32,953 nucleotides of DNA. Origin: Allomyces arbusculus (Eukaryota > Blastocladiomycota > Blastocladiomycetes > Blastocladiales > Blastocladiaceae). The notes beneath the pieces were generated by a model, which saw only the letters and a program-made list of their open reading frames with translations, was not told the origin of the DNA and made no database searches. Location: positions 1 through 32,953 of the forward strand of contig JADHYV010000127.1 of assembly GCA_027604705.1 (NCBI GenBank). Reading direction: 5' to 3'. Below are positions 11,986-22,078 of this stretch, one piece after another. The position numbers and the translations under genes were made by a program. Every line of letters begins with the position of its first letter. Within the stretch, counting starts at the first letter, position 1.

Positions 11986-12893
11986 GGCGGCAGGCAGATG
12001 CGGTTGGCGGATTGCAGGTAGTGGTTGCGATTGATGAGCTTCTTGGCGAGCTTTGGTGCGCGGTGGGTGGAGCGGAGAGCTGCGTGGAGCGGAGAGCTGC
12101 GCGGAGCGGAGGGCTGCGCGGAGCGCGCCGGTTGAGAGCGACGGAGCGACGAGCAGGAGACAGGAGTCGCGCCGACGCTGCTGACGCGTTGGTGCCGATT
12201 CGCGTGGGGGAAGTCGTCGACGTGGTGGCCCGTGGACGCGCGCGGTGCGGTCATGTGCGTCCGCGCGTCTGGCTGCGTGCTTTGATGCATCACGTGGCCG
12301 CGTGCGACAGGTGTGGCAGGTGTGCTGCAGCGCCATGCGCATCGGAGCCGCCTCCACCGCACGCGGGCGCATCGACTCACTGCTGTTGGGCCCAACAAAA
12401 CCGATCGACTCCCACAGCTTCCGCCGCAAGCACGCCACCACTTGACTTCACCGCCGCGCCACACCGTCCCCACCGCCTTCCCCGCCCGTTACGCCACGCC
12501 ACGCGCACTGCCTAACGTGACGAACCTGCCACGCCTGTCGCGACCGCCTTCCGAACTGGGGCAATTGCATCACGTGCAAGTCGCCCAGACGCGGCCAAGC
12601 CTCGGACGGATTCGCTCCAAGTTCAGACGACCTGCCCCTGATTCTGCGACGTCGTCTCGTCTCGTCTCGTCCTGTCGCTGTCATCCCGTCGCTCTCGTCC
12701 CGTCCCGCCTGCCCGCGCCCTCGTCGTCGCGCTGCCGCCGCCGTGGTCAAAAATTCTCCCCGGCAACAGCTCCTCGCTGCAGATCGACCGTGCCGCTTGT
12801 CGCCGCCGCCGCCGCCCCTCTCTCTCTCGCGCGCGAGTGACTTCTCTCCCTCCAACTCTCCCTCACTTCCACCCCACCACCACCGCCGGCGCC
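11986..12893. promoter_or_regulatory. Divergent promoter region, Atg15-like / bZIP
   Basis: A 908-nt region between the start codons of two divergent genes. It contains a 17-bp tandem repeat (listed separately), a CACGTG palindrome near 12572 and another near 12290, and TCGTC-type pyrimidine-rich repeats around 12650-12715 close to the bZIP start. There is no ATG in the 448 nt just before the bZIP start codon. Farther up lies an 11-codon plus-strand reading frame, 12253-12285 including stop, whose TGA overlaps the next ATG. Whether it is transcribed with the bZIP leader is unknown. Confidence 0.5.
12069..12128. repeat. 17-bp tandem repeat in promoter region
   Basis: Three full copies and a partial fourth of GGAGCGGAGAGCTGCGY (12069-12085, 12086-12102, 12103-12119, then GGAGCGCGCC). 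Copies differ at only one or two positions, so the array is recent or conserved. It sits about 85-145 nt upstream of the Atg15-like start codon. Confidence 0.85.
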
Positions 12894-14834
12894 ATGGAGC
12901 AATTCCTGAACACAGGCCGCGACCTGTGGAGCGGGTCGTCGCAAGAGTCCATGGCGCTCTCGTGCAGCCAGCAATCGCAGTCGGGCGGCAACGTGCCGCA
13001 GCTGCACCTCTCACAGCTCTCGCAGCCGCCGCTCTTGCCGCCTTCGCCCTCGTCTCCCACGTGCCGCGACTTGAGGCTCGGTGACGACGACGGCGACCTC
13101 GACGCGGATCAGTTCGACGGCGCGTCTGGGTTGGGCGACCGGTTGGAGTTGCCAGCGATTGCGCCGGGCATGCTTGCCTCGGCCCGCAACCCGCCGCTCG
13201 GATACGGGGCCAAGCTGTCACAGATTTTCCCCGACCCGGATCCGCAGCTCATCTCGGTCGCGGCTGCGGCCGTGCTCGAGGCGACGGGGGCGCTCGAGGC
13301 CACGTTTGACGGCAAGTCGATGGTCGGCCAGACTATGATGGCGCCGCCGCCGTCCCTTTTCCCGGCCGCGGCGGTGAACGAGAGCCACCACGGCCACGCC
13401 GGCACCGACGACGCGCTCTTCCCGTTCTCGGCGATGCTGCCGGGCCATGACAGCCAAGGCTTGCGCGACGTGCCCGTGCCGCAAGTCGTGCCGGGCCCGC
13501 GCGTCATCTCGCGCCCCATGCCTGGCGACGACGACAGCGACGATGGCGAGGTGGACACGGCACGCGGCCTGAACAACGCAAGTGCCGCGGCCAACGCGAC
13601 GCCGAGTCCCGCACCCGAGTCAGCCGTGCAGGTCAAGACCGGGCAGGTTTTGCAGCTTGGCCGCGCCGAGTCCTCGCCTCTCCCCGTTTTGCCCCAGGAC
13701 CCGTTCGCCGAGCTGCTCGGCGACCGCCGCCGCGCGGGGCCGCGCCATCACGGGCCGCATCGCACTGACTCGGCGCACGTCTCGGCCGCCGGGACCCCGC
13801 CGCCCTCGCTGGCACGGCTCGCGTCGGCCACCTCGACGCTCGCATCGCCGCCGTCGTCCCGTCTCTCCACGCCCGCATCGTCGGACCTGTCCTCGCTCAC
13901 ATCGCACTCACCCTCGCCCTCGCCTTCGCTCGCCGCGATTGCACGTGCTGCCACCACTGCATCGCCGTTCGCGACACCCATGGGACTCGCAACGACCTTG
14001 CTCACGCCGCCTTCGCTCGCGCCCTCGCCGATGTGGTCGCATCGCCGCCCCATGACCACACCCTCGGCAACCGGTCCCGCTACGGCGACTGCGTCGCCAT
14101 CGCCGTCGCTCTCGCCCCCACCACGCGGACCCGCGCTCGTCCCGGCTCCGCCGCTCCTCGCGGCCCCGAACGGCAGCACGACCGCACCTAGTTCCAAGCA
14201 AACAATTCCGACGAGCACCAAGAAATCCCGCACCAAGTGCAAGTCGATGCCGCAGGAACTCGAGTACCCGGACAACTTGATCCCGCTTGCCGCGCCGATC
14301 CAGTCCAAGACCAAGGGCAAGGCTGCGAACGGGGCGGCGCCGGCACCGCGCAAGACCACGCCCGTGCCTCCCTCCCTCGTCGCCACCTTGCCCGAGCAAG
14401 AGCCCCGCCGGTCGGCCCGTGCCGCGACCAAGCGCCGGTCGTCGACACCCGACGTGGCCGGTGCTGATGCTCCAGCTCCCGCCAAGCGCCGCCGTGGTGC
14501 GGCCGCGCCTGTGCCACTTCCAGCGCCGCCAATGCCCGCGGCCGCGGCAGCGCCCGAGGTCGTCAAGTCGGAGCCGGGGACGGTCGACGAGGACGAGGGC
14601 CACGACGACGATTCTAGCGAGCTGCTCGTAAATCTCGACAATCTCGACCCCAAGGAGTCGAAGCGCATTCGTAATACGCTGTCAGCGCGCAAGTCGCGCG
14701 CGCGCAAAGCGGCCAAGATCAACTTCCTCGAGGAGAGGGTTAACAAGCTCGAGGAGGAAGTTGCGTCGCGCGACCGTATGATTGCCGCGCTCCAGGAGCA
14801 ACTGCGCGCGGCCACGGGTGGGAACCTGCCGTGA
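12894..14834 (+). CDS. Gcn4-like bZIP transcription factor
   Basis: Nuclear sequence-specific activator with a C-terminal basic leucine zipper. One exon, 646 aa, ATG in a good context (GCCATGG). The basic region starts near residue 590: KRIRNTLSARKSRARK, with the invariant Asn about 594 and Arg nine residues on. It is very close to the Gcn4/Cpc1 type (NTEAARRSRARK). The zipper that follows is short, about three heptads with imperfect leucines (FLEERVNKLEEEV). An acidic segment precedes the basic region. The rest is low-complexity Ser/Pro/Ala sequence with short hydrophobic-acidic patches near the N-terminus that could act as activation regions. No splice is needed. Which amino-acid-control or stress factor it corresponds to cannot be fixed from the bZIP alone. 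Confidence 0.85.
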   Translation: MEQFLNTGRDLWSGSSQESMALSCSQQSQSGGNVPQLHLSQLSQPPLLPPSPSSPTCRDLRLGDDDGDLDADQFDGASGLGDRLELPAIAPGMLASARNPPLGYGAKLSQIFPDPDPQLISVAAAAVLEATGALEATFDGKSMVGQTMMAPPPSLFPAAAVNESHHGHAGTDDALFPFSAMLPGHDSQGLRDVPVPQVVPGPRVISRPMPGDDDSDDGEVDTARGLNNASAAANATPSPAPESAVQVKTGQVLQLGRAESSPLPVLPQDPFAELLGDRRRAGPRHHGPHRTDSAHVSAAGTPPPSLARLASATSTLASPPSSRLSTPASSDLSSLTSHSPSPSPSLAAIARAATTASPFATPMGLATTLLTPPSLAPSPMWSHRRPMTTPSATGPATATASPSPSLSPPPRGPALVPAPPLLAAPNGSTTAPSSKQTIPTSTKKSRTKCKSMPQELEYPDNLIPLAAPIQSKTKGKAANGAAPAPRKTTPVPPSLVATLPEQEPRRSARAATKRRSSTPDVAGADAPAPAKRRRGAAAPVPLPAPPMPAAAAAPEVVKSEPGTVDEDEGHDDDSSELLVNLDNLDPKESKRIRNTLSARKSRARKAAKINFLEERVNKLEEEVASRDRMIAALQEQLRAATGGNLP

Positions 14835-16883
14835 GGTGGGGAGAGCCGGCGCGGAGCGGCGTCGCAACGGGCTCGCGCGTGGTCGAGGACGGGTGGAGGC
14901 CGTCCTGGGATGGAGTGGAACCGTTTTGCTTGGTGTTGGTATTCGTTTTCCGTTGTCGTTTGGTTGGGTTGGGTTCGGTTTGGGTTGGATTCCCTCGGTT
15001 GGTTGGCTGTGCCGCATTCATCGTCATTTATCATCAACAATCAACTCCATTTTTGAATACGAGTGCATATGAGTGCAATCCAGTGGCCCGCAATATAGGG
15101 AAGAGGGAGTGTGTTTGCGGACCGCCATGGTCGCGCAAAAGCGAGGCCGGCTGAGGGTGCTGGCAAGGCCTCACTGCACGAACCCCGTTCGGTCCTGACG
15201 TAGCGCTCCTGTCGATGGTCGATCGGCTGCCGCGCCAGTGCCGTTTGCATGGAACTTGAGTGGTGAAGAATTTGGCCAATGCTGTTGCGAAGTAATCACG
15301 CCGTCGATGCAACGGCAAGGCAGTGGGCGTGGAGGGTGGTAAGATCAGAAAGCAAGGACAACCATCGCCATCGCTGTTTTTCTGTCCAAGACGACATGCA
15401 CGCTCCACCAGTCGCACTTTCGCAGTGAACATTGAACACGACCCTATCCAACGGCACGAAAAGTAGCAACGGGCTTCATAATTGCAGCCCATCAACAGTA
15501 CACGCAACAACGGGTCTTGATGGAGACATGATCATAATGGCGTGGACGGTCCGCCCTGACATTTGGCAATCAGCACCCGCGCGCGCAATCCACCTCACTC
15601 AACGCAGAGACCACCACGTCCCGGTCAGCGGTTCAGTCGGTTCAAGGCATGCTGGCACCCAGTTGGCGCGGAATGCGAGAATGACATGGGCTGGACATGA
15701 CCGGCGCCCTTCCATTGTTGTTGACGCGCGAATTCGTCTAAATCGTGCAGGAAGAACTTGATCAGGGCCCTCCTCTGGCAGATGGTGGTGCAAATCACTA
15801 CCGGTCGAAACTGAAAAAGGTTAATGTGATCAGTGCCGAACGCTGGCCGCGGTCCCAGCTTGTGCGGCCATCTCGTCCCACATGGTCGACCGGCCGCGAG
15901 CCGCATCATGTTGCGGAATGCAGATCCACGACAGCGAGTCGAGGAGAGTGCTTGCTTGAAGTTATTTTTGAAGTTGGGCGCTGTGGGCGCTGATCTAAAA
16001 GCGTGATAAACGCGATTTGGGGCGCGGACATGTGACTTTGGTGGTTGGCCTGCAGCGACGTGCGTCGGCCTGACAAGAAATGCAAACGGTCAAGTAACGA
16101 CTTGGGCCCACCCTGCAGTTGCACCACCGTCGACTCTCGCCCTGCTCTTGCTCTCTCGCCACCGCGACGACGACGCGCTCCTTGGACCTCGCCACGCCCG
16201 CGCCGTGCCCAGCAACTTCGCGCCGAGCCTCCTCCTGCCGCCTCTGCACCCGTACGTGCGGTCATCCGCGCCATGATCCGACCACCTCCACCCATCCCCT
16301 CCTCGCTGCTGTGTCCACCAAGATCGCGACGGACGCCGGCCGCGTAGCCACGCTCGTTTCCTCGCTCGATCGTAATGGGACCCGGGACAGGCCAGACAAC
16401 GACCACACCAGCTGGTTGAGCTGGAGCGGCAGATCAGCACGGCACGGCAAACGTGCACTGCGCATGGGTCATGACAACACACGCGCCGCGCCTCTCAACT
16501 CGCTGCATGCCGCCCTCTATTGCTCTTTCGGCGACGGTCGCAGGGACTGGTGCCAGGAGCGCGATCCGTCACCGGGAGTGATGGGCGCTTCGCCGTGACC
16601 GCGTGGTGTTTGCTGGGTCTGCTCTGACTGCTGCGGCCGATGCTGTTGCTGCTGCTGCACGTCGGATTATTACCGTTGGGGCTCCAGCAATCGCTCGCAC
16701 GATCACGAGCAGTGATTATGCCCCCGAGTAGCGCCGACAAGTTGGCGTCGGTGATCGGCCCGCCCTCCTCTGCCAGCCTCTCTTCCCGCTCGCTCTCGCT
16801 TCTCGTCGCGACGCGCCCAACTGATCGCACTCGCGTGTGCCAACCGCTGCTACTCCGCTTCCGTAGCCCTTTATTCACCGAGA
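14835..16883. other. Long intergenic region, bZIP to PDH E2
   Basis: A 2049-nt gap between two plus-strand genes. The first part is the bZIP 3' flank (T/G-rich, 14920-15010) and the last part must hold the E2 promoter. Open frames exist on both strands but none has recognisable similarity. At 16.1-16.6 kb there are splice-like sites (a GTACGT near 16252, a GTGCAC near 16451) and short GC3-rich peptides such as QLVELERQISTARQT, which might mark a small intron-containing gene. I could not close a convincing model. Confidence 0.4.
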
Positions 16884-18455
16884 ATGCTTGCTGTGCGCAC
16901 GCTCGCCGCGTCCCGCATCGCGGCCCACGCTCTGCGTGCCACCCCCGCCGCCTGGATGGCGTACGTTTCCAGAGCGCACTTACGACTGTCATTGGCCTTC
17001 TTCGTGCGCCGAAGCTGACCGCATCGTGCCTGCCACCCTGTAGCCGCGGGTACGCATCGTACCCGAGCCACACGGTCATCAACATGCCCGCGCTCTCGCC
17101 GACCATGACGCAGGGCAACATTGGCGCGTGGAAGAAGCAGATTGGCGACACGATCGTGCCCGGCGACGTGCTCGTCGAGATTGAGACCGACAAGGCGCAA
17201 ATGGAGTTTGAGTGCCAGGAGGAGGGTATTCTCGCCAAGATCCTGCTCGAGCAGGGCGCCAAGGATGTGCCCGTTGGGTCGCCGATCGCCGTCATGTGCG
17301 AGGAGGCTTCTGATGTCGCGCAGTTCAAGGACTTTGCACCGTCCGCTGCTGCCGCGGCACCCAAGGCTGCTGAGGCCGCGCCCGCTGCTGCTCCCGCCGC
17401 TGCTCCTGCTGCTGCTCCCGCGCCGGCAGCTGCTCCGGCAGCTGCCCCCGCTGCCGCTGCTCCCGCTGGTACTATTCCTCGTCTTGATTTTCACGATACG
17501 TGGGCACCGACCTGATCAACGTTGTCTGACAGGCCGCGTGTTTGCCTCGCCCCTTGCCCGCACGCTCGCTGCGCAAAACAACCTGCCTCTGAACGCGATT
17601 CAAGGCACAGGCCCGAACTCGCGCGTGATTGCCGCCGACGTGCAGCGCACGCTCGCGCAGCCCGCTGCCCCGGTCGCTGCCGCTGCCGCGCCCGCGGCGC
17701 CCGTCGGTGCCCCGCAGGCGTCGACGGTCGTGTCGGAGACGGAGACGCCCTTCGAGGACGTGCCGCTGACCAACATGCGCAAGGTGATTGCGCAGCGTCT
17801 CGGTGAGTCGAAGGCCACGATCCCGCACTACTACCTGACCGCGACCGTCACCATGGACCGCGCGCTCAAGCTGCGTGAGGTGCTCAACGCCAAGCTTGCG
17901 GCCGCGGGTCAGGGCAAGCTGTCGGTCAACGACCTAGTTGTCAAGGCCTCGGCGCTTGCTCTCAGCGACGTGCCCGCCGTGAACGCGGCGTGGTGGCCCG
18001 CAACGGGCTCGGTGCGCCAGTTCAAGCGCGCTGATATTGCCGTGGCTGTCGCCACCGACGCGGGCCTGATCACGCCGATCGTGCGTGGTGCTGACACCAA
18101 GGGGCTCAAGTCGATTTCGGCGGCCGTGCGCGACCTGGCCGGGAAGGCCAAGGCCAACAAGCTTGCGCCGCACGAGTACCAGGGCGGGTCGTTCACGATT
18201 TCGAACCTGGGCATGTACGGGTCGGTGGAGCACTTCACGGCCATCATCAACCCGCCGCAGGCCGCGATTCTCGCGATTGGCGGCATGGACGAGAAGATTG
18301 TGCGTGTGCCGGGCAAGGACAATGAGTTTGCGGCGTCGCAGGTGATGAAGGTGACGCTCTCGTGCGACCACCGCGTCGTTGATGGCGCCGTCTCGGCGCA
18401 GTGGCTCGCCGCGTTCAAGAAGTACCTCGAGGAGCCGCTCAACATGCTGCTGTGA
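16884..18455 (+). CDS. LAT1: Dihydrolipoamide acetyltransferase, PDH complex E2
   Basis: Core of the mitochondrial pyruvate dehydrogenase complex. It transfers acetyl from lipoyl-Lys to CoA. Three exons: 16884-16960, 17044-17468, 17533-18455, giving 474 aa. Introns are 83 and 64 nt (GTACGT, GTACTA). The N-terminal 28 residues are Arg/Ala-rich without acids, a mitochondrial presequence, probably cleaved just before GYASYPSH. One lipoyl domain follows, with MPALSPTM and lipoylated Lys about 77 in EIETDKAQM. Then come an Ala/Pro linker, a peripheral subunit-binding domain ([30 protein letters not shown]), and the acetyltransferase domain ending in [13 protein letters not shown] with its HxxxDG active site. 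The second intron falls at the border of the Ala/Pro linker and the subunit-binding domain. Domain order and size match fungal E2. Confidence 0.96.
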
Positions 18456-19000
18456 GATATTTTAAGGCGGCCGCGAGCGAGGGAACGCAACCGTTTGGTT
18501 TGATTTGATGCTTTCATTTCTGGTTTCTCGTGTTTCGTTTTGTCTTGTGTGGGGATAACTGATCCATTCTATGCCACCGCTTCTTTGGTGGCCCCCGTCT
18601 ACTATTTTCCCTCCCCACCATCCACATCCACATCCACTCAAGCCGGGAATCAACACGAAGAAGGTTGAGAAGCAGAGCACGGTCATGAAGAGAAATATCC
18701 ATGCCTTTCCTCTCGTGTCTCTTGGTTCAAAGAAAGAAGCACAAGTGATGGCACAGTTTCTGGCCGGAAAAACAGCTTGCTTTTTGACTCGATGGCGACG
18801 GTGCGCATCCGTCCTCTCTCCCGCCTCGAGTTCCAGCACGCTCTCCATCAGTCAATGCTTCTCCACCCGCTGGCAACGCCGAACACGACGGCCAGGCCGT
18901 CGAGAATTGCCAGGTCGACCCAAGTATAAATCTTTAGACACCCCGATCAGGCTCAATCTCTGCTCAGTCGTACTGCAACCTTCGAGTCTTGGCAACCATC
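18456..19000. other. Intergenic: E2 3' flank and HNH promoter
   Basis: A 545-nt gap. The left part is the T-rich 3' flank of the E2 gene. The right end carries a TATA box for the next gene (listed separately). No other gene is seen. Confidence 0.5.
18925..18930 (+). promoter_or_regulatory. TATA box of HNH-domain gene
   Basis: TATAAA in the context CAAGTATAAATC, 71 nt before the ATG of the HNH-domain gene. In this GC-rich setting an exact TATAAA at that distance is a plausible core promoter and implies a short leader. Among the promoters inspected here it is the clearest TATA element. Confidence 0.55.
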
Positions 19001-19702
19001 ATGAGTCCAGTTCCACCGGCGCCGTCACCGCACACGCAACTCGCCAAGGTCCTACGCGCGCTGCTCGCGCACCATCTCGGCAAGTGGATCAAGCGACCAA
19101 GTCACGGCAACGACGACGACGACGACAACGCGTCGGTGCTCATCGACGTGACCAACCACCTGGCCGACGAGTGTATCGACTATACCGGGCTGGCAGGCGT
19201 GCCTGAATCGACGCTCTACGCGGTCGTGCAACCGGTGCTGTGCGACTGGGACGTGATTCCCCTCGACGACAAGGCCGCGCAGTTGGCCGTGCAGCTGCTC
19301 GCCGACGACCTAGCCGAGGCATTACCGGACCTCGGCGCGTTTCTCGCCGTGCACGGAGATCCGGATGCGGGCAGTGACGACGAGGACGATGACGAGGAGG
19401 AGGGAGAGCCCGGCACGTGCGAGCTGTGTGCGCGTGGGCCGATGCGGCTGTCGTTCCACCACCTGATCCCGAAAAAAGTGCACAAGAAGATGTTCAAGCG
19501 CGGCTTGTACAGCAAGGAGGAGATGCACACGCGCGGCGCGATGCTGTGCCGGCAGTGCCACTCGGCGGTGCACCGCTTCTTTGACCACGAGACGCTCGCG
19601 ACGCAGTACGCGACGGTGGCCGACTTGCTGGGGGCCGAGGAGGTGCAGCGATGGGTCGCGTTCCAGAGCAAGCAAAAGATCCGGCAACGGGCGTTGAGGT
19701 GA
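19001..19702 (+). CDS. HNH endonuclease-domain protein
   Basis: Protein of 233 aa with a C-terminal HNH/zinc-ribbon nuclease fold: CELC at 140-143, the HH pair in LSFHHLIPKKVHKK (His 153-154), CRQC at 183-186 and following His 187 and 191 in CHSAVHRF. This spacing is that of the small HNH proteins common in fungi and bacteria, which continue with the same TQYATVADLLGAEEVQRWV-type helix. Targets of the family are not established. The N-terminal 120 residues are helical and unrecognised, and an Asp/Glu run (124-136) precedes the HNH domain. The stop at 19700-19702 may be bypassed: a GTGAAA donor at 19699 and a TAG acceptor at 19756 would splice in frame to a further coding-looking stretch (see findings). 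The start is the first ATG after the TATA box; an in-frame TTG lies four codons upstream. Confidence 0.8.
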   Translation: MSPVPPAPSPHTQLAKVLRALLAHHLGKWIKRPSHGNDDDDDNASVLIDVTNHLADECIDYTGLAGVPESTLYAVVQPVLCDWDVIPLDDKAAQLAVQLLADDLAEALPDLGAFLAVHGDPDAGSDDEDDDEEEGEPGTCELCARGPMRLSFHHLIPKKVHKKMFKRGLYSKEEMHTRGAMLCRQCHSAVHRFFDHETLATQYATVADLLGAEEVQRWVAFQSKQKIRQRALR

Positions 19703-20789
19703 AATGTGGAGTGGAGTGGAGTGACAACGTCAACGCCAGTGCGAGTGGCCCGTGCTGTAGCCGCGCGTGCGTGTGCGAGGCCTACGACGCGCTCAAAAGC
19801 CGGCGTTGTCCGGCGAGCGTCGACGACTTGCACTCGAAGCACGTGCGCGATATCGAGAACTACGGGCCCAAGCAGCAGCGCGCGGCGCTGCGTGATCTCG
19901 AGACGACTAAGGAAGGGGGCCAGCCGAAGTCGAGGCATCAGCAGTGCAAGACAAGCGCTCAAGTAAACGCTTCAAGTCCAAAACGTTGTGCTACTCGACA
20001 CGGCCGCATGTCGTTCTCCGCGGCACGCAACCATTTTCCAATCCGGCCGGTCACAACGCGCCGCCGTGTGCGATACGCTCGCGCACAAGTGTTCACGTTG
20101 ACGTTTGTCGTTCCTTTATGTTGCTCGTCGCCGCGGGCGTGAAAACGGGGCCCAAGAGCGTGAGTTGCCTGTCATACATATCTTTTCCCCGCCATAGCCC
20201 GGCATTGTTTGATTATGCGTATGTGGTCGTAATTGTGCCTGACACTAGCGACGAGTGTGTGTGGCCTCGACCACCGTTCAGGCGCGAAGCTGAAAAGAGG
20301 AAACTCGTCGTGCCCCAGTCGAGCATCGGCTGCCATCTTGTGAGAACCGAACCGCCCCGCTGTCAGCTGGACCAGCCCTGCTGATCGTGGGACAGACCGT
20401 GCTGGGCCTGCACGCACCAACACCAGGAAGTGAGCATCATCAACTTAGTTGCCATTAAAATGAATGAGAATGTGATTGATTGAGAATGTGATGGATTGAG
20501 AATGGGATGGATTGAGAATGGGATGGATTGAAATACGGTTGGAATGAGACAGGATGAGCAAGCATGTAGAAATGCAGGAAGGATGAGAAGAGCAAATTAA
20601 GCAACCGAGTCAGGTCGTAGGAGAGAGCAACGCGAGCAAACTCCTTCCTCTTCCTTGTTCAACAACACCGGTCAAGAAAGCCTCGTGCACGAATCCGCGG
20701 CGACGACCCACGAGCGCACATGCCTCGGGCTTGCACGCACGTCGATAACAGCGCACGTCACCCGTGCGGTCCCACAGGCCCGGTGTGGC
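19703..20789. other. Intergenic after HNH gene, convergent with membrane protein gene
   Basis: A 1087-nt interval between converging genes. The first 250 nt (about 19757-19950) has strong third-position GC and may be a second exon of the HNH gene. After 19960 composition becomes ordinary and AT-richer, and a 16-bp minisatellite lies at 20472-20535. No RNA gene is recognised. Confidence 0.45.
20472..20535. repeat. 16-bp minisatellite, four copies
   Basis: Four head-to-tail copies of GKGATKGATTGAGAAT: 20472-20487, 20488-20503, 20504-20519 and 20520-20535. The last copy has drifted at its end. It is intergenic, with no visible coding role. Confidence 0.85.
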
Positions 20790-21564
20790 CTAGACGCGGC
20801 CGTTGTCCTGGTTGCCGCCAAACTTGCGGAATGCGAGGCCCCAGATAGCGATAATGAGCGGGAAAGTGCAGATGGCCCAGAGCAACCGTAGCCAGTGCGA
20901 GTTAGAAAACAGCTCGACCAGCACCCACAGCACGCCAATCGCAAACGCAATCCACTGCAGTGCCAAGGTCGCGCCCGATGGGCCGAACCTAAATAGAAAA
21001 AGTGCCGCAGTCTGTCAGTCTCGTGCAAGAGAGCCGACTCAATTCACAGGAAAGAAACACAAAGAAACTTACCCGAGCGCCGTGATCACGGCCGCCGACA
21101 GCAGGAGCAGGAAGTTGAGCCGCGCGGCACGGACGGCGCGCTTGAAACGCGCCGGCCACGTCTTCTCCTCCTCGTGCACGTCGACTGTCGTGGTTTCGGT
21201 GAGGGGCCGGCCCTCAACGTTGCGCGCCGTAGCCATCGTGGTCGCGGGCCTCTTGGACTTGCGGCCGCCAACCACGTAGAGCAGCAAGAGCATCAACATC
21301 CACAAGAGCAGCATCGTGAACGCGGCAATCCACATGGCTAGCGAGGGAGGGGCGCGGTCAGCCAGTTGCCGCGTGTGACGGCGCGCGGCAAGGCCGTGCG
21401 TGACACGCCAGCGGCTCAAGCAAAATGAGAGTCGGCGCACCTCGTTGCATGCTCGAGTAAAACCCTTGCCGACCGCCGAGAAATTGCATGGGGACCACAG
21501 CGCCATTGTCAGGCCCGTTGGCCGTGGCCGGCAGGTCGCGCGGTGCGAGGAGTGCAGGTGCCAT
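20790..21564 (-). CDS. Unrecognised four-pass membrane protein
   Basis: Three exons in transcript order: 21564-21441, 21337-21073, 20988-20790, giving 195 aa. Introns are 103 nt (GTGCGC) and 84 nt (GTAAGT). I do not recognise the family. Four hydrophobic segments are clear: about residues 43-64 (MWIAAFTMLLLWMLMLLLLY), 115-132, 138-157 (LALQWIAFAIGVLWVLVELF) and 162-183 (WLRLLWAICTFPLIIAIWGL). A hydrophilic loop of about 50 residues, basic at both ends and acidic in the middle, separates the first two. The tail is short and polar. The N-terminal 40 residues carry no signal peptide. Both junctions keep the frame and produce continuous membrane segments (ITALG to FGPSGATLALQW), which supports the model despite lack of homology. 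It could be an endomembrane accessory protein; no function is assigned. Confidence 0.75.
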
Positions 21565-21803
21565 GGTGGTAGTCGGGTCGAACGCGTCGCTTGTTGTCAG
21601 AGAGATGGTGGCCGCGGTGGACGGCGCGGACTCGCGAATGGAGGAGAACGTCCTCGCGCGGACGAGGATGGATCGGGCAGACCGAGTCGAGCGAACTCGT
21701 CGTCTTGGTCTGTTGTTCGGGTGCCGGCACGCACGAGGGAGCAGGCACGGTGGAGAGATCGGAGAGAATGACGGTGCAGGCAGGGAGGGCTCAGGCACGG
21801 AGG

Positions 21804-21845
21804 AGAGACAGAGAGAGAGGGAGAGGGAGAGAGAGAAGAGAGGGG
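21804..21845. repeat. GA-rich (purine) tract
   Basis: About 40 nt of imperfect GAGA repeat on the plus strand, CT-rich on the minus strand, 240-280 nt upstream of the four-pass protein start codon. It may be a promoter-associated pyrimidine tract for that gene. Confidence 0.6.
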
Positions 21846-22078
21846 CGGCGCAGTGCGCGGTTTAAGTGTGCAGAGATGGTAGCAACGACGAGCTCCTGTC
21901 GACAGACGAGCCACCAGGCAGGGCGCCGCGGACGCGTCGGTTGAGTGGTACGAGCGATCGCGTTGCTTTGTCCAAAATCGATCCAGCCTGCAGCGCGCGC
22001 TCGCAGCGGCCGCGGCTTGGGCTGTCGATCAGGCGAGCGCGATCGATGCTGCGCAACATGCGGCGGGACAACGAGAAA

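Noticed and set aside
12253-12515. Upstream reading frames as proven Gcn4-style uORFs
   Set aside because: The transcription start is unknown, and no ATG occurs in the 448 nt nearest the bZIP start, so this is kept only as a question.
13748-15040. 430-codon minus-strand frame opposite the bZIP gene
   Set aside because: Low-complexity antisense frame; the plus strand carries a clear bZIP domain.
15960-16000. Sm-site-like ATTTTTGA followed by a small GC hairpin, possible snRNA 3' end
   Set aside because: No U1, U2, U4 or U5 5' sequence lies upstream on either strand.
16090-16600. Possible small intron-containing gene before the E2 gene
   Set aside because: Splice-like sites and a coiled-coil-like peptide are present, but no start codon and frame combination gave a convincing protein.
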